64,000 bases of DNA, taken from assembly GCF_000243235.1 (NCBI RefSeq), contig NZ_JH594606.1:1446771-1510770 (forward strand). Reading direction: 5' to 3'. The position numbers and the translations under genes were made by a program. Of the stretch, positions 38,148 to 47,309 are shown piece by piece; within the stretch, counting starts at the first letter, position 1; each line of letters starts with the position of its first letter. The notes under the pieces are model-generated. The model saw nothing but the letters and a program-made list of their open reading frames with translations. It made no database searches and was not told the origin of the DNA. This stretch comes from Gillisia limnaea DSM 15749 (GTDB lineage Bacteria; Bacteroidota; Bacteroidia; Flavobacteriales; Flavobacteriaceae).

Positions 38148-39272
38148 TTATAAAGTATTTAAAAAGTTTTGATTGTATTGCCTTAGAACATCCGGCAATC
38201 TTGGCATTCCCAGTCTAAAGTTTTGGGCCACAGGATCTACATTATTATAGGTGTATTCCCATCTAAATTCTTCGGTAGTGCGAACTTCAAATTTTCTGGT
38301 TCTAACAATTTTTCCGGGGAATAGTGAGAATGCGAATTGAAAACCTGTTGTAGTACCAATATTTGTAGCAGAGGCAAAAAGTCCAATTTCTGCTGCTGCA
38401 AACTGCTTTATAAGGTCGAATCTTACTCCTTTATCTTTATATAAAAACTGACCTGCAGTTAACTTTACACTCAAATTTTCCAAAGGCAACCTGTATTCTA
38501 CATCGGCAGTTACATAAATATCGTCCATAGGTTCACTATATAAATTCAATCCGTTGAACCAATAAAAACCGGTCAATCCACCTGCAAGTCCGTAACTCCA
38601 TCTTTTATTGAGATTGGCATGACGGTATTCCAAATCTATTCCATACCTGTTATTATAAAAACTTCCCAGGCTTAAAGAAATAAAATTATGGTCCCATGGC
38701 TGATTGAAATAATGGATCATAGAGGGTGCAGGACGCAATTCTAAGCTTTGATTATCCAGATTATTCACAATTGGAATAGCGATTCCAGTTTCAACACTTA
38801 AACCGGATGCCAGGTAAATTCTGGTATCAAGATTAAAATTGAATTTTGTTTGAAAAGGATCTGTATAAAAACCGAACCTGGAGATTACTTCAGGATGAAT
38901 TCTTAGACTGAATCTATCATTTTTTAAAACTTTATTCTGACTTTTATAAAATTCCTTCTCAGCTTTGGTTAAAGCTGAATACACGTAATTTTCTGAATGA
39001 TATTTGCCAATTGGAATATTGTGAAATACAGGTATAAAATTTAAATCACTAATTTCATTTGTTGATTCATTAGAGATCAATAAGCCTGCATACCTCATAC
39101 TATGATAAGGATTTCTAAATTCCCGATGTTCAAAAAACACATTTAGAGAGTCGGTACCGCCTTGAATGGAAACATTTTCAAAACCTGCCTTATACAGGGA
39201 ATCCTGAAGATCCTGGGCCTGTGTACACATACCCAACATACCAATAACAATTTTAATCCAAATCTTTCTCAT
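38148..39272 (-). CDS. YjbH-like outer-membrane protein, C-terminal half
   Basis: 374 residues with a short signal-like N-terminus ending at GMCTQAQ (about 20). The chain is rich in beta strands, with motifs such as NFNLDTRIYLASGLSVETG, LGSFYNNRYGIDLEYRHANL and GFQFAFSLFPGKIVR near the end, which resemble the C-terminal half of YjbH proteins linked to exopolysaccharide secretion. The gene overlaps the preceding YjbH N-terminal gene by 20 nt. Each half has its own start and signal-like sequence, so this appears to be a two-gene form and not a fresh frameshift. The exact role is unknown. Confidence 0.72.
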   Translation of the reverse strand: MRKIWIKIVIGMLGMCTQAQDLQDSLYKAGFENVSIQGGTDSLNVFFEHREFRNPYHSMRYAGLLISNESTNEISDLNFIPVFHNIPIGKYHSENYVYSALTKAEKEFYKSQNKVLKNDRFSLRIHPEVISRFGFYTDPFQTKFNFNLDTRIYLASGLSVETGIAIPIVNNLDNQSLELRPAPSMIHYFNQPWDHNFISLSLGSFYNNRYGIDLEYRHANLNKRWSYGLAGGLTGFYWFNGLNLYSEPMDDIYVTADVEYRLPLENLSVKLTAGQFLYKDKGVRFDLIKQFAAAEIGLFASATNIGTTTGFQFAFSLFPGKIVRTRKFEVRTTEEFRWEYTYNNVDPVAQNFRLGMPRLPDVLRQYNQNFLNTL

Positions 39273-40056
39273 AGCTTCTCAAAGTTTTTGGAGCAAAATC
39301 GAGTGAAAAATTTACAGAAGTGGTAAAAGCTATTTCCTTAGCTTCAAAACTGTAAGCTTGTAAGTATAACCAGTCTTTAATTTTTATAAAAGCACCGGCA
39401 TTGATGGTTTGCGTATCATATTCAAGCATAACGCCACCAAAATTTACGGGCATATAAGAGAAAGCTCCATAAAAACCGGTTAAGTATTTTGCACCTAAAA
39501 TTTCATCTTTCTTCTTAATTTTCAGGTCTAAAAAATTACCGCCCTTATTTCTAACAAAGACATAGGGAGAACCATAACCTGCAGTGGCAGAAAAATTCCC
39601 TATAGAAGTATTAAAATGTTTTGTAGCCACAAGGTAATCATGGGCAAGTATTGGAGAAATAGATCCCGGAGGTGTCCATCCCAAAACTAAAGCCGGCCAA
39701 AACTCTTTCTCATTTAATATCCTAAACCTAAAATCTAACTGACGATCTCCTACCCCAATTTTGTCTGCAATTTGCGGCCTGTAAGCGATGCTTAAATTCA
39801 CTTCCATAAAAGAAGTAATACTGGCTCTTACATTATAAAAATTTATTGTATTCTTATCTGAAGGAGATTTAAATAATGAATATTCAGTAGGGATATAAGA
39901 AAAGGTAAAACCAAGTGGTTTCCCCTCCAGCCAATCTGCTGACGGAGTGGTCATAGCTCCAGGTTTTCCCATGATATTTACCTGTGCCTGACTTTTTGTA
40001 AAGACAAGCATAATAAAAAGGGAGAAAAATAAAAGTGAGAACGACTTAGCTGTCAT
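39253..40056 (-). CDS. YjbH-like outer-membrane protein, N-terminal half
   Basis: 267 residues with a signal peptide ending KSQAQ (about 25). The mature start VNIMGKPGAMTTPSADWL followed by GKPLGFTFSYIP is the typical opening of YjbH family proteins (a path through TPSA and GF-F-Y). ALVLGWTPPGSISPILAHDYLVATK also fits. Full-length YjbH in Proteobacteria is about 700 residues, so this and the overlapping downstream gene (374 residues) together make one family-length product. Its place beside capsule genes agrees with a function in polysaccharide secretion. Confidence 0.78.
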   Translation of the reverse strand: MTAKSFSLLFFSLFIMLVFTKSQAQVNIMGKPGAMTTPSADWLEGKPLGFTFSYIPTEYSLFKSPSDKNTINFYNVRASITSFMEVNLSIAYRPQIADKIGVGDRQLDFRFRILNEKEFWPALVLGWTPPGSISPILAHDYLVATKHFNTSIGNFSATAGYGSPYVFVRNKGGNFLDLKIKKKDEILGAKYLTGFYGAFSYMPVNFGGVMLEYDTQTINAGAFIKIKDWLYLQAYSFEAKEIAFTTSVNFSLDFAPKTLRSYEKDLD

Positions 40057-40093
40057 AATTAGAAAAGGGATTACTTATTGAATAAGTAATAAA

Positions 40094-40123
40094 ACAGGCC
40101 TGCCTTTGTTAAGACAAGCCTGT
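40094..40123 (-). terminator. Hairpin between lipoprotein gene and yjbH pair
   Basis: ACAGGC pairs with GCCTGT, extended by two more pairs after a mismatch. On the minus strand it is followed by TTTTATTAC. It may reduce read-through from the lipoprotein gene into the yjbH pair. Confidence 0.5.
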
Positions 40124-40145
40124 AAAAAATTATTTTTAATAAGAT

Positions 40146-41204
40146 CTAGCTTCCAGATCCCTGGTTGTGACATTTAGCGTAAGCAGCAGTTAACAAAGCA
40201 TCTGCTTCAGCTTTAACAGCAGCAAAATTACTTTGAATTAAGGCCGTTTTTTCAACTTTGATAGTTTCAACTCTTGCCAATTCAGCAGCCAAAGTATCTT
40301 CTAACAAACTAGTTGCTTCAGCTTCAAAAGTAGTGATAAGCACAGTAGATTTCACAACATATAATAAAGCGAATTCTCTAAGGTCCATAGCCAAATCTGC
40401 ATCTGTATCACTAATTGATTCTGCATAAGTTAAGATCGCAATTGCACTATTTGCAACAAAAGTTCTATTCTCCTCTAACATGGCGTTTAAAGCTGCAGTT
40501 CTATCATCAAATCTGGAGTTTGCAGCGGTTACTCTTGCATCATAATTTGCGTTGATTATTGCTAATTGCTCATCACGTTTTGCAATAGGAGCTTCCATTG
40601 CAGCATTATAAGATGCCAAAGCAACCTCATTACAAGTACCGGTACCGGACTGGCTCACAAGATCTGCCAGGAGATCATTCACTACTACTCCAGCCTTGTT
40701 TTGCTCCTGAGCTCTGTTATAATCATCGCTAAATGCTATTGATGGAAAAAGAGCAGCAACCTCTGCAGGCAATGTTTCCAATTCAGCAGCTAAAGCAGCA
40801 TAATCACCGGATAATTCAGATCCATTTAAGATCTCTTCAATTTTTGCAGCATCTAAAGCCTGGGCTTCATCCTGAATATCTGTAGTTAATCCATCAGAAA
40901 AAGTACCTACAGCAGTAATATTGTCTTTGGTGGTTTGACTTAGATCTCCAGACTCATCCTGAAAATCGGCAATCATCGCTTTCGTTGCTTCAGAATCCTC
41001 AACAGACCCTAAATTTGGTTCAGTAAATTCAGGTTCTGGATCGTCAACCTCTGGTAATTCGCTTAAATTTTCAAATTCTTTAAATTCAAAGATTTCCGGG
41101 CCGTCATCGTCATTCTTACTACAGTTAACGAGTAGTAATGAGAATAAGGCAAGTGCCAAAAATTTAAAATACTTGCGGGGGAAAATTGTAAAATTAGTTT
41201 TCAT
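40146..41204 (-). CDS. Alanine-rich coiled-coil lipoprotein of unknown function
   Basis: 352 residues. The lipoprotein signal ends in LVNC (about residue 28), followed by an acidic linker (SKNDDDGPEIFEFKEFENL and further E/D/P-rich sequence to about 70). The rest is predicted helical, rich in Ala and Glu, with long amphipathic stretches, for instance DEQLAIINANYDARVTAANS. Two cysteines lie in the mature chain. I recognise no family. The gene is immediately upstream of the yjbH pair on the same strand, so I suspect a partner in the same surface process, but this is inference from position. Confidence 0.7.
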   Translation of the reverse strand: MKTNFTIFPRKYFKFLALALFSLLLVNCSKNDDDGPEIFEFKEFENLSELPEVDDPEPEFTEPNLGSVEDSEATKAMIADFQDESGDLSQTTKDNITAVGTFSDGLTTDIQDEAQALDAAKIEEILNGSELSGDYAALAAELETLPAEVAALFPSIAFSDDYNRAQEQNKAGVVVNDLLADLVSQSGTGTCNEVALASYNAAMEAPIAKRDEQLAIINANYDARVTAANSRFDDRTAALNAMLEENRTFVANSAIAILTYAESISDTDADLAMDLREFALLYVVKSTVLITTFEAEATSLLEDTLAAELARVETIKVEKTALIQSNFAAVKAEADALLTAAYAKCHNQGSGS

Positions 41205-41319
41205 AAAAATGTGTAATTGATTAGTAAATAGAATTATTAGTAAAATTGTAATTAAAATTTGTTAACTGAAAAATTAGCTAATATAAAATTTTTATAAAAT
41301 TGAGAACGATTGATATGCT

Positions 41320-41405
41320 TTAGATTCTCCGGATGATCATCCTGCGGGAGGGCTTCTTCAGAATGACAAATGAGAACCCGCTTGTGGCGGATTCTTCAGA
41401 ATGAC
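41320..41405. repeat. Short dispersed-repeat fragment (TTCTTCAGAATGAC)
   Basis: GCTTCTTCAGAATGACAAA at 41350-41368 and GGATTCTTCAGAATGACG at 41388-41405 are direct repeats of one arm of the dispersed TCATTCTGAA repeat family. They lie in the 226-bp gap between wecA and the lipoprotein gene. Confidence 0.6.
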
Positions 41406-41430
41406 GTTAAAACAAGTTACCATTGCTTAT

Positions 41431-42636
41431 TTAATTACCAGAAATTTCCAACTCCACTTCTCTCTCCTTCCGCTCCTCCTTAATATCCTCTTCCTCAAAA
41501 AAGGCATCAGAATATGTAGGCTTAGCTTTTTGTTCTGTAAGCACTTTTAACTTTGAAAACAGAAAAAAGCTTACGGCATACATTAAAATGGTTATAAAGC
41601 TGAGCCAAAGGTTTGAAACTAGTGGCGCCAGAAAGAAAAAGCCGGATATCACCATCAAGTTCAGCAAAGCTAGGCTAAAACTTGCCCTGAAATGGGTAAA
41701 CCCAAGATCCAGAAGTACGTGATGAGCATGGTTCCGGTCGGCTGAAAAAGGGCTTGTTTTATTGGTCATCCTAATGATCATCACCCTCAGCGTATCAAAA
41801 GCAGGTAAAAACAGCACGCAGGCAATTAACAGCAAACGGTTAGAAGGATCATAACCTTCTGCTATTAAGGATGGATTTGGAGCCATTACCAGGATTTTTA
41901 TGGTGAGGAAAGCAAGCAATAAACCAATAACCAGGGAACCGGAATCTCCCATAAATATCTTTCGCCTTCCGCGGGAAAAATTAAACCTTAAAAAGGCGGT
42001 TAATATTCCCATCACCCCGGTACTTACCAAAACGAAATAGGAATTCCCTGTCATATAAAACACCATAGCGTAAACTCCTGCAATTACCATCCCTGCCATA
42101 GATGCCAGCCCGTCAATTCCATCAATAAGATTGTAGGCATTAATAAGAGCAATGGCTATGGTTGCATTAATACTATATCCTACCACTGGCGGAATTTCAT
42201 AGATCCCCCAGAACCCATTTAGGGTATTGAGTTGCAGCTCTGGTGAAAAAATCAGGAAACAAACCGCTGCGATCTGGCCGAAAAGCTTTACACGCGCTGT
42301 TGAAACAACCAGGTCATCCTTAATTCCCACCATGAATAAAATAGTAATGGCAGCAATTAGATGGTTTCCCACATAAGTCAGTCTCAAACTTTGCAGGGTA
42401 GTCAGCAAAAGAATGATGGTAACATAAAAAGCTACTCCTCCAAAAGACGGAATTGCAGTAGAATGTGCGCTGCGGTCATTGACCTGCGCCATCAGGTTCT
42501 TTTCTTTGCTTACCCACAACACCTTAGGAATTAGGTAGAATGTAAGGCAAAAGGCAAATATGAAGAGCCCACCTATAAAAAGTAAATTGTAAGAATGGAA
42601 CAACGCGAGCATTGTTTCCTGGTCAAGAATATTCAT
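41431..42636 (-). CDS. Undecaprenyl-phosphate HexNAc-1-phosphate transferase, WecA/TagO-like
   Basis: A polytopic inner-membrane enzyme that starts polysaccharide repeat units on undecaprenyl phosphate. About eleven membrane segments. Family motifs: STAIPSFGGVAFY, the metal-binding DD in VGIKDDLVV, NAYNLIDGIDGLASM, FMGDSGSLVIG and the C-terminal histidine loop RNHAHHVLLDLG. Length 401 compares with about 367 in E. coli WecA; the last 40 residues form a charged tail rich in Glu and Lys. A WecG-like transferase lies 0.8 kb upstream in the same direction and could act on its product. Confidence 0.93.
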   Translation of the reverse strand: MNILDQETMLALFHSYNLLFIGGLFIFAFCLTFYLIPKVLWVSKEKNLMAQVNDRSAHSTAIPSFGGVAFYVTIILLLTTLQSLRLTYVGNHLIAAITILFMVGIKDDLVVSTARVKLFGQIAAVCFLIFSPELQLNTLNGFWGIYEIPPVVGYSINATIAIALINAYNLIDGIDGLASMAGMVIAGVYAMVFYMTGNSYFVLVSTGVMGILTAFLRFNFSRGRRKIFMGDSGSLVIGLLLAFLTIKILVMAPNPSLIAEGYDPSNRLLLIACVLFLPAFDTLRVMIIRMTNKTSPFSADRNHAHHVLLDLGFTHFRASFSLALLNLMVISGFFFLAPLVSNLWLSFITILMYAVSFFLFSKLKVLTEQKAKPTYSDAFFEEEDIKEERKEREVELEISGN

Positions 42637-42639
42637 AAT

Positions 42640-43210
42640 GGGAGGTTTTGGTTAATTAAAGAATTGACCAATTGGTAGGGTAATTAGTACTGGGTAGTCG
42701 GTAATCGGTAGTAATTAGGTGATTGACGATAGTGTTGAGTCTTAATCTTTCTTCTTTAGACTTTATAAATTAAACATTATACAATAGTCCTCAGGCTTCT
42801 AATATTACTGCCGTGCTGTATACCTAAAGTAAGGAGCTCGGGATTCATTAAAAACGCGATTGCGAGGGAGCTTTTTTTTGCGACCGTGGCAATCTGTTGT
42901 AAGTTAATTGGGGATTGGTTGATTCGTTAATTGGTTGATTCGGGATTCGGGATTCGTTAATTCGTGACTTTGTTACTCCGTTACTTCGTTACTTGGTCAC
43001 TTCGTTACTCCTTTGAAAACGCCATTGCGTGGGAGCTTTTTTTTGCGACCGTGGCAATCTGCTGTAAGTTAATTTGGGATTGGTTGATTAGTTAATTCGG
43101 GATTCGTTGATTCGTTAATTCGTGACTTTGTTACTCCGTTACTTTATTACTTGGTCACAATGTTACTTCGTTACTTCGTTACTCCGTTACTTCATTACTT
43201 CGTTACTTCA
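42640..43210. repeat. Tandemly duplicated ~165-bp block and TTACTTCG/GATTCGTTAATTCG minisatellites
   Basis: No gene in this 570-bp gap. A block with AAAACGCGATTGCG, GGGAGCTTTTTTTTGCGACC and GTGGCAATCTG at 42849-42898 recurs at 43017-43061 as AAAACGCCATTGCGTGGGAG and onwards. Each is followed by degenerate runs of GATTCGTTAATTCG and GTTACTTCGTTACTCC, the last ending at 43206, 5 nt before the stop of the next gene fragment. Confidence 0.8.
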
Positions 43211-43429
43211 TCACTTCCCAACAAACTGCCCCAACTTGCTAAAATTCTTATAAGCCAAAACCTTCAGCGGGTTTTTAATCCCATTAGACCGTAATGCCTT
43301 TAAATCTTCTTGGGATTTAAGTTTTATATTTTTAAGGCTCCTGTTACTTGCACCACCAACTCTCATTTTAGTAATAACCATTGGCAGGTATTTAAAATTT
43401 AAGTCGGAGTCAGAAAAGATTCGCAGCAT
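43211..43429 (-). pseudogene. C-terminal fragment of a family 2 glycosyltransferase
   Basis: 72 residues from an internal ATG: MLRIFSDSDLNFKYLPMVI, then TKMRVGGASNRSLKN and a basic tail with LGQFVG. This matches the last 70-80 residues of WcaA-like GT2 enzymes, where DY-MLR, YLP--KMRVGG-SN-S and KLGQF are typical. The catalytic GT-A domain is missing, and upstream the sequence runs straight into the wecG stop codon 20 nt away. It is a truncated relic, although it could still be translated. Confidence 0.75.
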
Positions 43430-43448
43430 AAGAGAAGTAAAATAAATT

Positions 43449-44168
43449 TCACTGCTTCACTCGCGCTCTCAAAACTTCAAATACAAACTTGGGTGTAGAA
43501 ACCAAATTGCGTTCTGCAAGTCTTCTAGGTTCTTTTAAAAACCGAGGAAGAAATTCCAATCCTAGTTTGATCCAAAATTTCGAAGGCCGTTTCACAGTAC
43601 CGGCATAAAAATCGAATACGGCTCCAATGGAACAAATAATATTGGCATTGAGTTGTTCTTTATATTGATAAACCCATTTTTCTTGTTTTGGAGCAGTCAT
43701 TCCAACAAACAATACATCGGGTTGAACGGCGTTTACCTCTTCCCACATCTGTTTGCTTTCTTCCCGGGTAAATTCTGCTTTATACGGTGGAGAATACGTA
43801 TGGACTATTACATTTGGGAAATCCTTGGAAGATTTTTCTTTAATTAGGGCAAGTGTCTTTGCAGAAGCTCCCAGAAAAAAGCAATTGCCACCAGTTTTAT
43901 TCAATTTTTCCATTAAAAAAAGAAATATATCATAACCGGCAATCTTTGTTAATTTTTTACCTTTTAAAACTTTTGCTGCCCAAACAATACCGACTCCATC
44001 CGGTAATAATATATCTGATACCATCAAAGCTTTTTGAAATGTGACATCATTTTTTGCGATAACAAAAGAATGCGGGTTAATAGTGTTGATAATGCATTTT
44101 TTTTTAATTTGTATGGCTGAAAGTGGTGCATCAAAAATCTGATGTTTTACTAGTTGTGTTAAATTCAT
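43449..44168 (-). CDS. WecG/TagA/CpsF family glycosyltransferase
   Basis: A GT26 enzyme that adds the second sugar, often ManNAc or ManNAcA, to undecaprenyl-PP-GlcNAc. Signatures: TINPHSFVIAK, LLPDGVGIVWAAK, CFFLGASAKTL, PDVLFVGMTAPKQEKWV and the GAVFDFYAGTVKRPSKFWIKLGLEFLPRFLKEPRR end. The 239-residue length is normal. It is the last intact transferase of the glycosyltransferase run and fits functionally with the WecA-like initiator downstream. No UDP-ManNAc synthesis gene is in the window, so the donor is undetermined. Confidence 0.93.
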   Translation of the reverse strand: MNLTQLVKHQIFDAPLSAIQIKKKCIINTINPHSFVIAKNDVTFQKALMVSDILLPDGVGIVWAAKVLKGKKLTKIAGYDIFLFLMEKLNKTGGNCFFLGASAKTLALIKEKSSKDFPNVIVHTYSPPYKAEFTREESKQMWEEVNAVQPDVLFVGMTAPKQEKWVYQYKEQLNANIICSIGAVFDFYAGTVKRPSKFWIKLGLEFLPRFLKEPRRLAERNLVSTPKFVFEVLRARVKQ

Positions 44169-44188
44169 GATTTAAAAGATCTTTCCTT

Positions 44189-45124
44189 TTATTTAATTTT
44201 AAAAATTCTAAATTGGATTTCTTTAACAACCATTTTAATTCCTTTTAAGCTATTTAAAAGTTTCAACCTATAAAAAAGTTTATAACTCATTTTATAATAA
44301 TTTAAAAACTGTTTTTCTAGTTTTGGATTTTGAACTAATGGGGTGAAATTAAAATTCCGTTTAGAAAAAGTATCTAACTCAATTTCAAAAACACTTATAC
44401 CTTGACAATGCGTACTTTCATCTGAAAATCCAATATTTTTAATTTTAGAATATATAGGATAAACTGTAAATTTATTTTTAATAAAATGATCGTAAACCCA
44501 CCAAACATACCATGAATCAATTTTTCCATTTATAGATGATATAAGCATATTATCTATATCATCTCCACATGTTATTCTAAATTCCCTTAATTTATCATTA
44601 TCTAATTTTAGGTTTTTATTCCTAAAAACATTTATATCCCACCTACTTTTCCATGAAGCCCATCCCCAGGAATGTGCTCTTCTTTGAAAGTGTATATCTA
44701 TATTCCTACACTTTTGCAAAATTTTTGTTGAATAACCACTTATAGATTTAATTTTTTCGTCGTTTTCATAAAACTCTAGTGCGTGATTCATAAAATCCAA
44801 GAAATTTGGGGTTGTAATCAAATCATCTTCCAGCACAATGACTTTTCCATATTGCTTAATAATTTGAGTAACACCTGAAATAATTGAATTAGCCAAACCT
44901 TTATTAGTTTGAGATTTAAAAATAGTTATTGATTTAAATCCTTTTATAGTTTTCAAATATTCCCTTACAACGTTGACTTTATTAGAAGCTGCTTCATTTT
45001 TCGGGCCATCAGAAAAAATAAATAAATCACTTTCTTTGGCCAAAAAATTATTTTGCAAGGCTTTTACAGTTTGTTTAGTTTCCCCCAAACGGTTATATGT
45101 AAAAAGGCAAATTGGTGCAAGCAT
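44189..45124 (-). CDS. GT-A fold glycosyltransferase
   Basis: 311 residues. The N-terminus PICLFTYNRLGETKQTVKAL, the metal-binding VIVLEDDLITTPNF (about residues 95-108) and HSWGWASWKSRWD indicate a GT-A glycosyltransferase of the family 2 or GNT-I-like group used in surface polysaccharide loci. Donor and linkage are unknown. The coding sequence is visibly more AT-rich than the core genes on the left, as are the other genes up to 52.2 kb. Gaps to neighbours are 9 and 20 nt. Confidence 0.85.
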   Translation of the reverse strand: MLAPICLFTYNRLGETKQTVKALQNNFLAKESDLFIFSDGPKNEAASNKVNVVREYLKTIKGFKSITIFKSQTNKGLANSIISGVTQIIKQYGKVIVLEDDLITTPNFLDFMNHALEFYENDEKIKSISGYSTKILQKCRNIDIHFQRRAHSWGWASWKSRWDINVFRNKNLKLDNDKLREFRITCGDDIDNMLISSINGKIDSWYVWWVYDHFIKNKFTVYPIYSKIKNIGFSDESTHCQGISVFEIELDTFSKRNFNFTPLVQNPKLEKQFLNYYKMSYKLFYRLKLLNSLKGIKMVVKEIQFRIFKIK

Positions 45125-45133
45125 AATTTGTTT

Positions 45134-45979
45134 CTAATTTTTTGATAGTTTAATATACATACTGGGTGATAACATTTTTAAATATGCCTTTAATGAAAAT
45201 ATAATCCATCTGTTCCCCCAAAATTTTTTACGAAACTTGTTATATTCCGTAATATTCAAATCTAATGGGGAATGAAATGCTTTCCATCTTTTTATTATTG
45301 CAACTTCTGGATTACACCAACTGGGAATTCTTCCGTTTGGAGGACAAGTGGCTACATAATTTTTAGTGGTATAAGATTGAAACCCATTCTTTGCAGCACG
45401 TAATCCATAATCAAAATCACCCATTCCGTGGGTATAGTCGTTAGATAAATTGCCGATTTTTTTGAAAATAATTTTGGAAATAAGAACAACATTGCCATTA
45501 ATATATTTACATGTTTTGAGTTCTCCGTTTGGAATTACCGGCCCTGCTTCGTTTCTTCCACCATAGGAGAAGTTATTCTCACCGTATATTGCTCTACAAG
45601 CTGCAGTAATTAAAACTTCATTTTGTTCAATTTTTTTTGCCTCGCCATAGGCATTTAATATTTGCACCAAACCATCCTTGTCCAAAATAGTATCATCATT
45701 TAACCACAAATAAAAATCAAACTCTTTGGTTTCAGCAGCCGTTTTCCAGGCCATTCGCATTCCCTGGTTCCAAAATAGATCGCCACTTCCTTGGATAACA
45801 GTCACATCCGGAAATTCCTTTTCTACTGCCGAACCCGTTCCATCGGTTGAACCATCATCTACTAAATAGAGGTCTAGGTTATAATCTTCGGGTAAAGCAG
45901 CTTTAGAAAGTGCTTCAAGACACTGCAGGGTTTGGTGCTTTCTATTATGACAAGTAAGAAGTACGGCAATTGAATCCAT
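45134..45979 (-). CDS. Family 2 glycosyltransferase
   Basis: 281 residues with the GT-A nucleotide-binding start SIAVLLTCHNRKHQTLQCLE, LYLVDDGSTDGTGSAV, the FYLWLNDDTILDKDG metal motif (about residues 90-104) and THGMGDFDYGLRA, a pattern typical of rhamnosyl- or galactofuranosyl-type GT2 enzymes. The sugar is not determined. It lies 1 nt after the Wzy-like gene, within the same unit. Confidence 0.9.
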   Translation of the reverse strand: MDSIAVLLTCHNRKHQTLQCLEALSKAALPEDYNLDLYLVDDGSTDGTGSAVEKEFPDVTVIQGSGDLFWNQGMRMAWKTAAETKEFDFYLWLNDDTILDKDGLVQILNAYGEAKKIEQNEVLITAACRAIYGENNFSYGGRNEAGPVIPNGELKTCKYINGNVVLISKIIFKKIGNLSNDYTHGMGDFDYGLRAAKNGFQSYTTKNYVATCPPNGRIPSWCNPEVAIIKRWKAFHSPLDLNITEYNKFRKKFWGNRWIIFSLKAYLKMLSPSMYIKLSKN

Positions 45980-45980
45980 A

Positions 45981-47309
45981 TTATGAAAGGTTTTTTTTAT
46001 CAGAAAATGGATATTCTACTATTAAAGAATCTTGTTTGAAAAAGAAATAGTTCCTACTGCTATTAATAATAAATACAGCTACCAGAAAAACAGCATTATT
46101 AATATTCAAGATAGGTGGCCGGAAATAGGATTCGAATAAATTTGGAATCAAGAACAGGAGAAAAAACATAATAAATAGTGAGTGTATTCTTTTTGTTTTT
46201 CTAAAAATTGAAATCATAAAACCAGTTATAACGATTACACCAAAAGCTCCATAAAATACGATGTAATCAATGAATGAAGAATATGATGAGGTTGCAAAAA
46301 ATAAATGAGATGGAAAATTTTTCATCCGATTTTCTAAACTGAAAAAATCTGCACCCAAGCCTAAGGGGAAATTTTTCGATAAGCTATCAAAAGCATATTC
46401 CCATATTAAAATCCGATTTGAAGTTAAGGATATCAAATCGATATTTTTAAGAGAAACAAGTGCATAATATAAAATTGGAATAGCAAGAAAAATGGCTATA
46501 GATTTAAGTAGCTTTAGTTTATAGATAAAAATTAAATAAAGTGCTATAATAGATAAAAAAGTAAGCAATGCATTTCTCGAACCGCTCATTAAAACCATAG
46601 AAAACAAAAATGTGAGGTTAAAGTATTGCCACTTGGTTCTTTTTAAATTAAAATAAGGAGCCAGTAAGATAAGAATCAAAGTAAAATTTGCCACTATTAC
46701 AATACCATTGGGATTCGTGAAAATGCCGGACCAGGCACCATCTTGAAATATAGTAGCTTCTGGTTTTAAGAAAATCAATGCGAATGATGAATAAAAGTAC
46801 AAAAGTAGAATAGTATTAATTATTTTCTTAATGTGGGAATTTTCAAACTTGCCAAACAACAGGAAAATACTAAATAAAAAAAGATACATCAAATCACTTA
46901 AATTTATGGATAAACTTAATAAGCCAATGTTCAATATGATAATGAGGTAGAACCATTTATCTCGCAGTACTAAATGCCAGTTGAAAATATTGCCGCGTTT
47001 AAGAAACAACCAAAGATTTAAAGCTGTGAGATATAATAAAATACCATAATTAATTGCAATAATTTGTGAGGACAACCCTGTTTCAAGTTGATTTACCATA
47101 TCATCAGTAGACTGACCTCCTATTGGTATCATTTGTCGAGATTCTAATAACAATCCTGGTATTGGATAAAAAAGTAGCGTATGAATAATATAATATGTTA
47201 TATCTTTTGCTGAACTTTTCTTTCTTTTTATAAAAGTTTTAAATACTGGTAAAAGGATTCCAATTAATGTAATTAATAATACTAATATTAAAGAATCGGT
47301 TATAACCAT
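45981..47309 (-). CDS. Wzy-like O-antigen/capsule polymerase
   Basis: 442 residues with about twelve membrane segments and a larger central loop, as in Wzy/O-antigen ligase-type proteins. MVLMSGSRNALLTFLSIIAL (about residues 235-255) resembles the SGSR motif common in these polymerases. It would join lipid-linked repeat units on the periplasmic side. Family sequence is poorly conserved, so the call rests on topology, the SGSR segment and context between glycosyltransferases and a Wzx flippase. Confidence 0.82.
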   Translation of the reverse strand: MVITDSLILVLLITLIGILLPVFKTFIKRKKSSAKDITYYIIHTLLFYPIPGLLLESRQMIPIGGQSTDDMVNQLETGLSSQIIAINYGILLYLTALNLWLFLKRGNIFNWHLVLRDKWFYLIIILNIGLLSLSINLSDLMYLFLFSIFLLFGKFENSHIKKIINTILLLYFYSSFALIFLKPEATIFQDGAWSGIFTNPNGIVIVANFTLILILLAPYFNLKRTKWQYFNLTFLFSMVLMSGSRNALLTFLSIIALYLIFIYKLKLLKSIAIFLAIPILYYALVSLKNIDLISLTSNRILIWEYAFDSLSKNFPLGLGADFFSLENRMKNFPSHLFFATSSYSSFIDYIVFYGAFGVIVITGFMISIFRKTKRIHSLFIMFFLLFLIPNLFESYFRPPILNINNAVFLVAVFIINSSRNYFFFKQDSLIVEYPFSDKKNLS

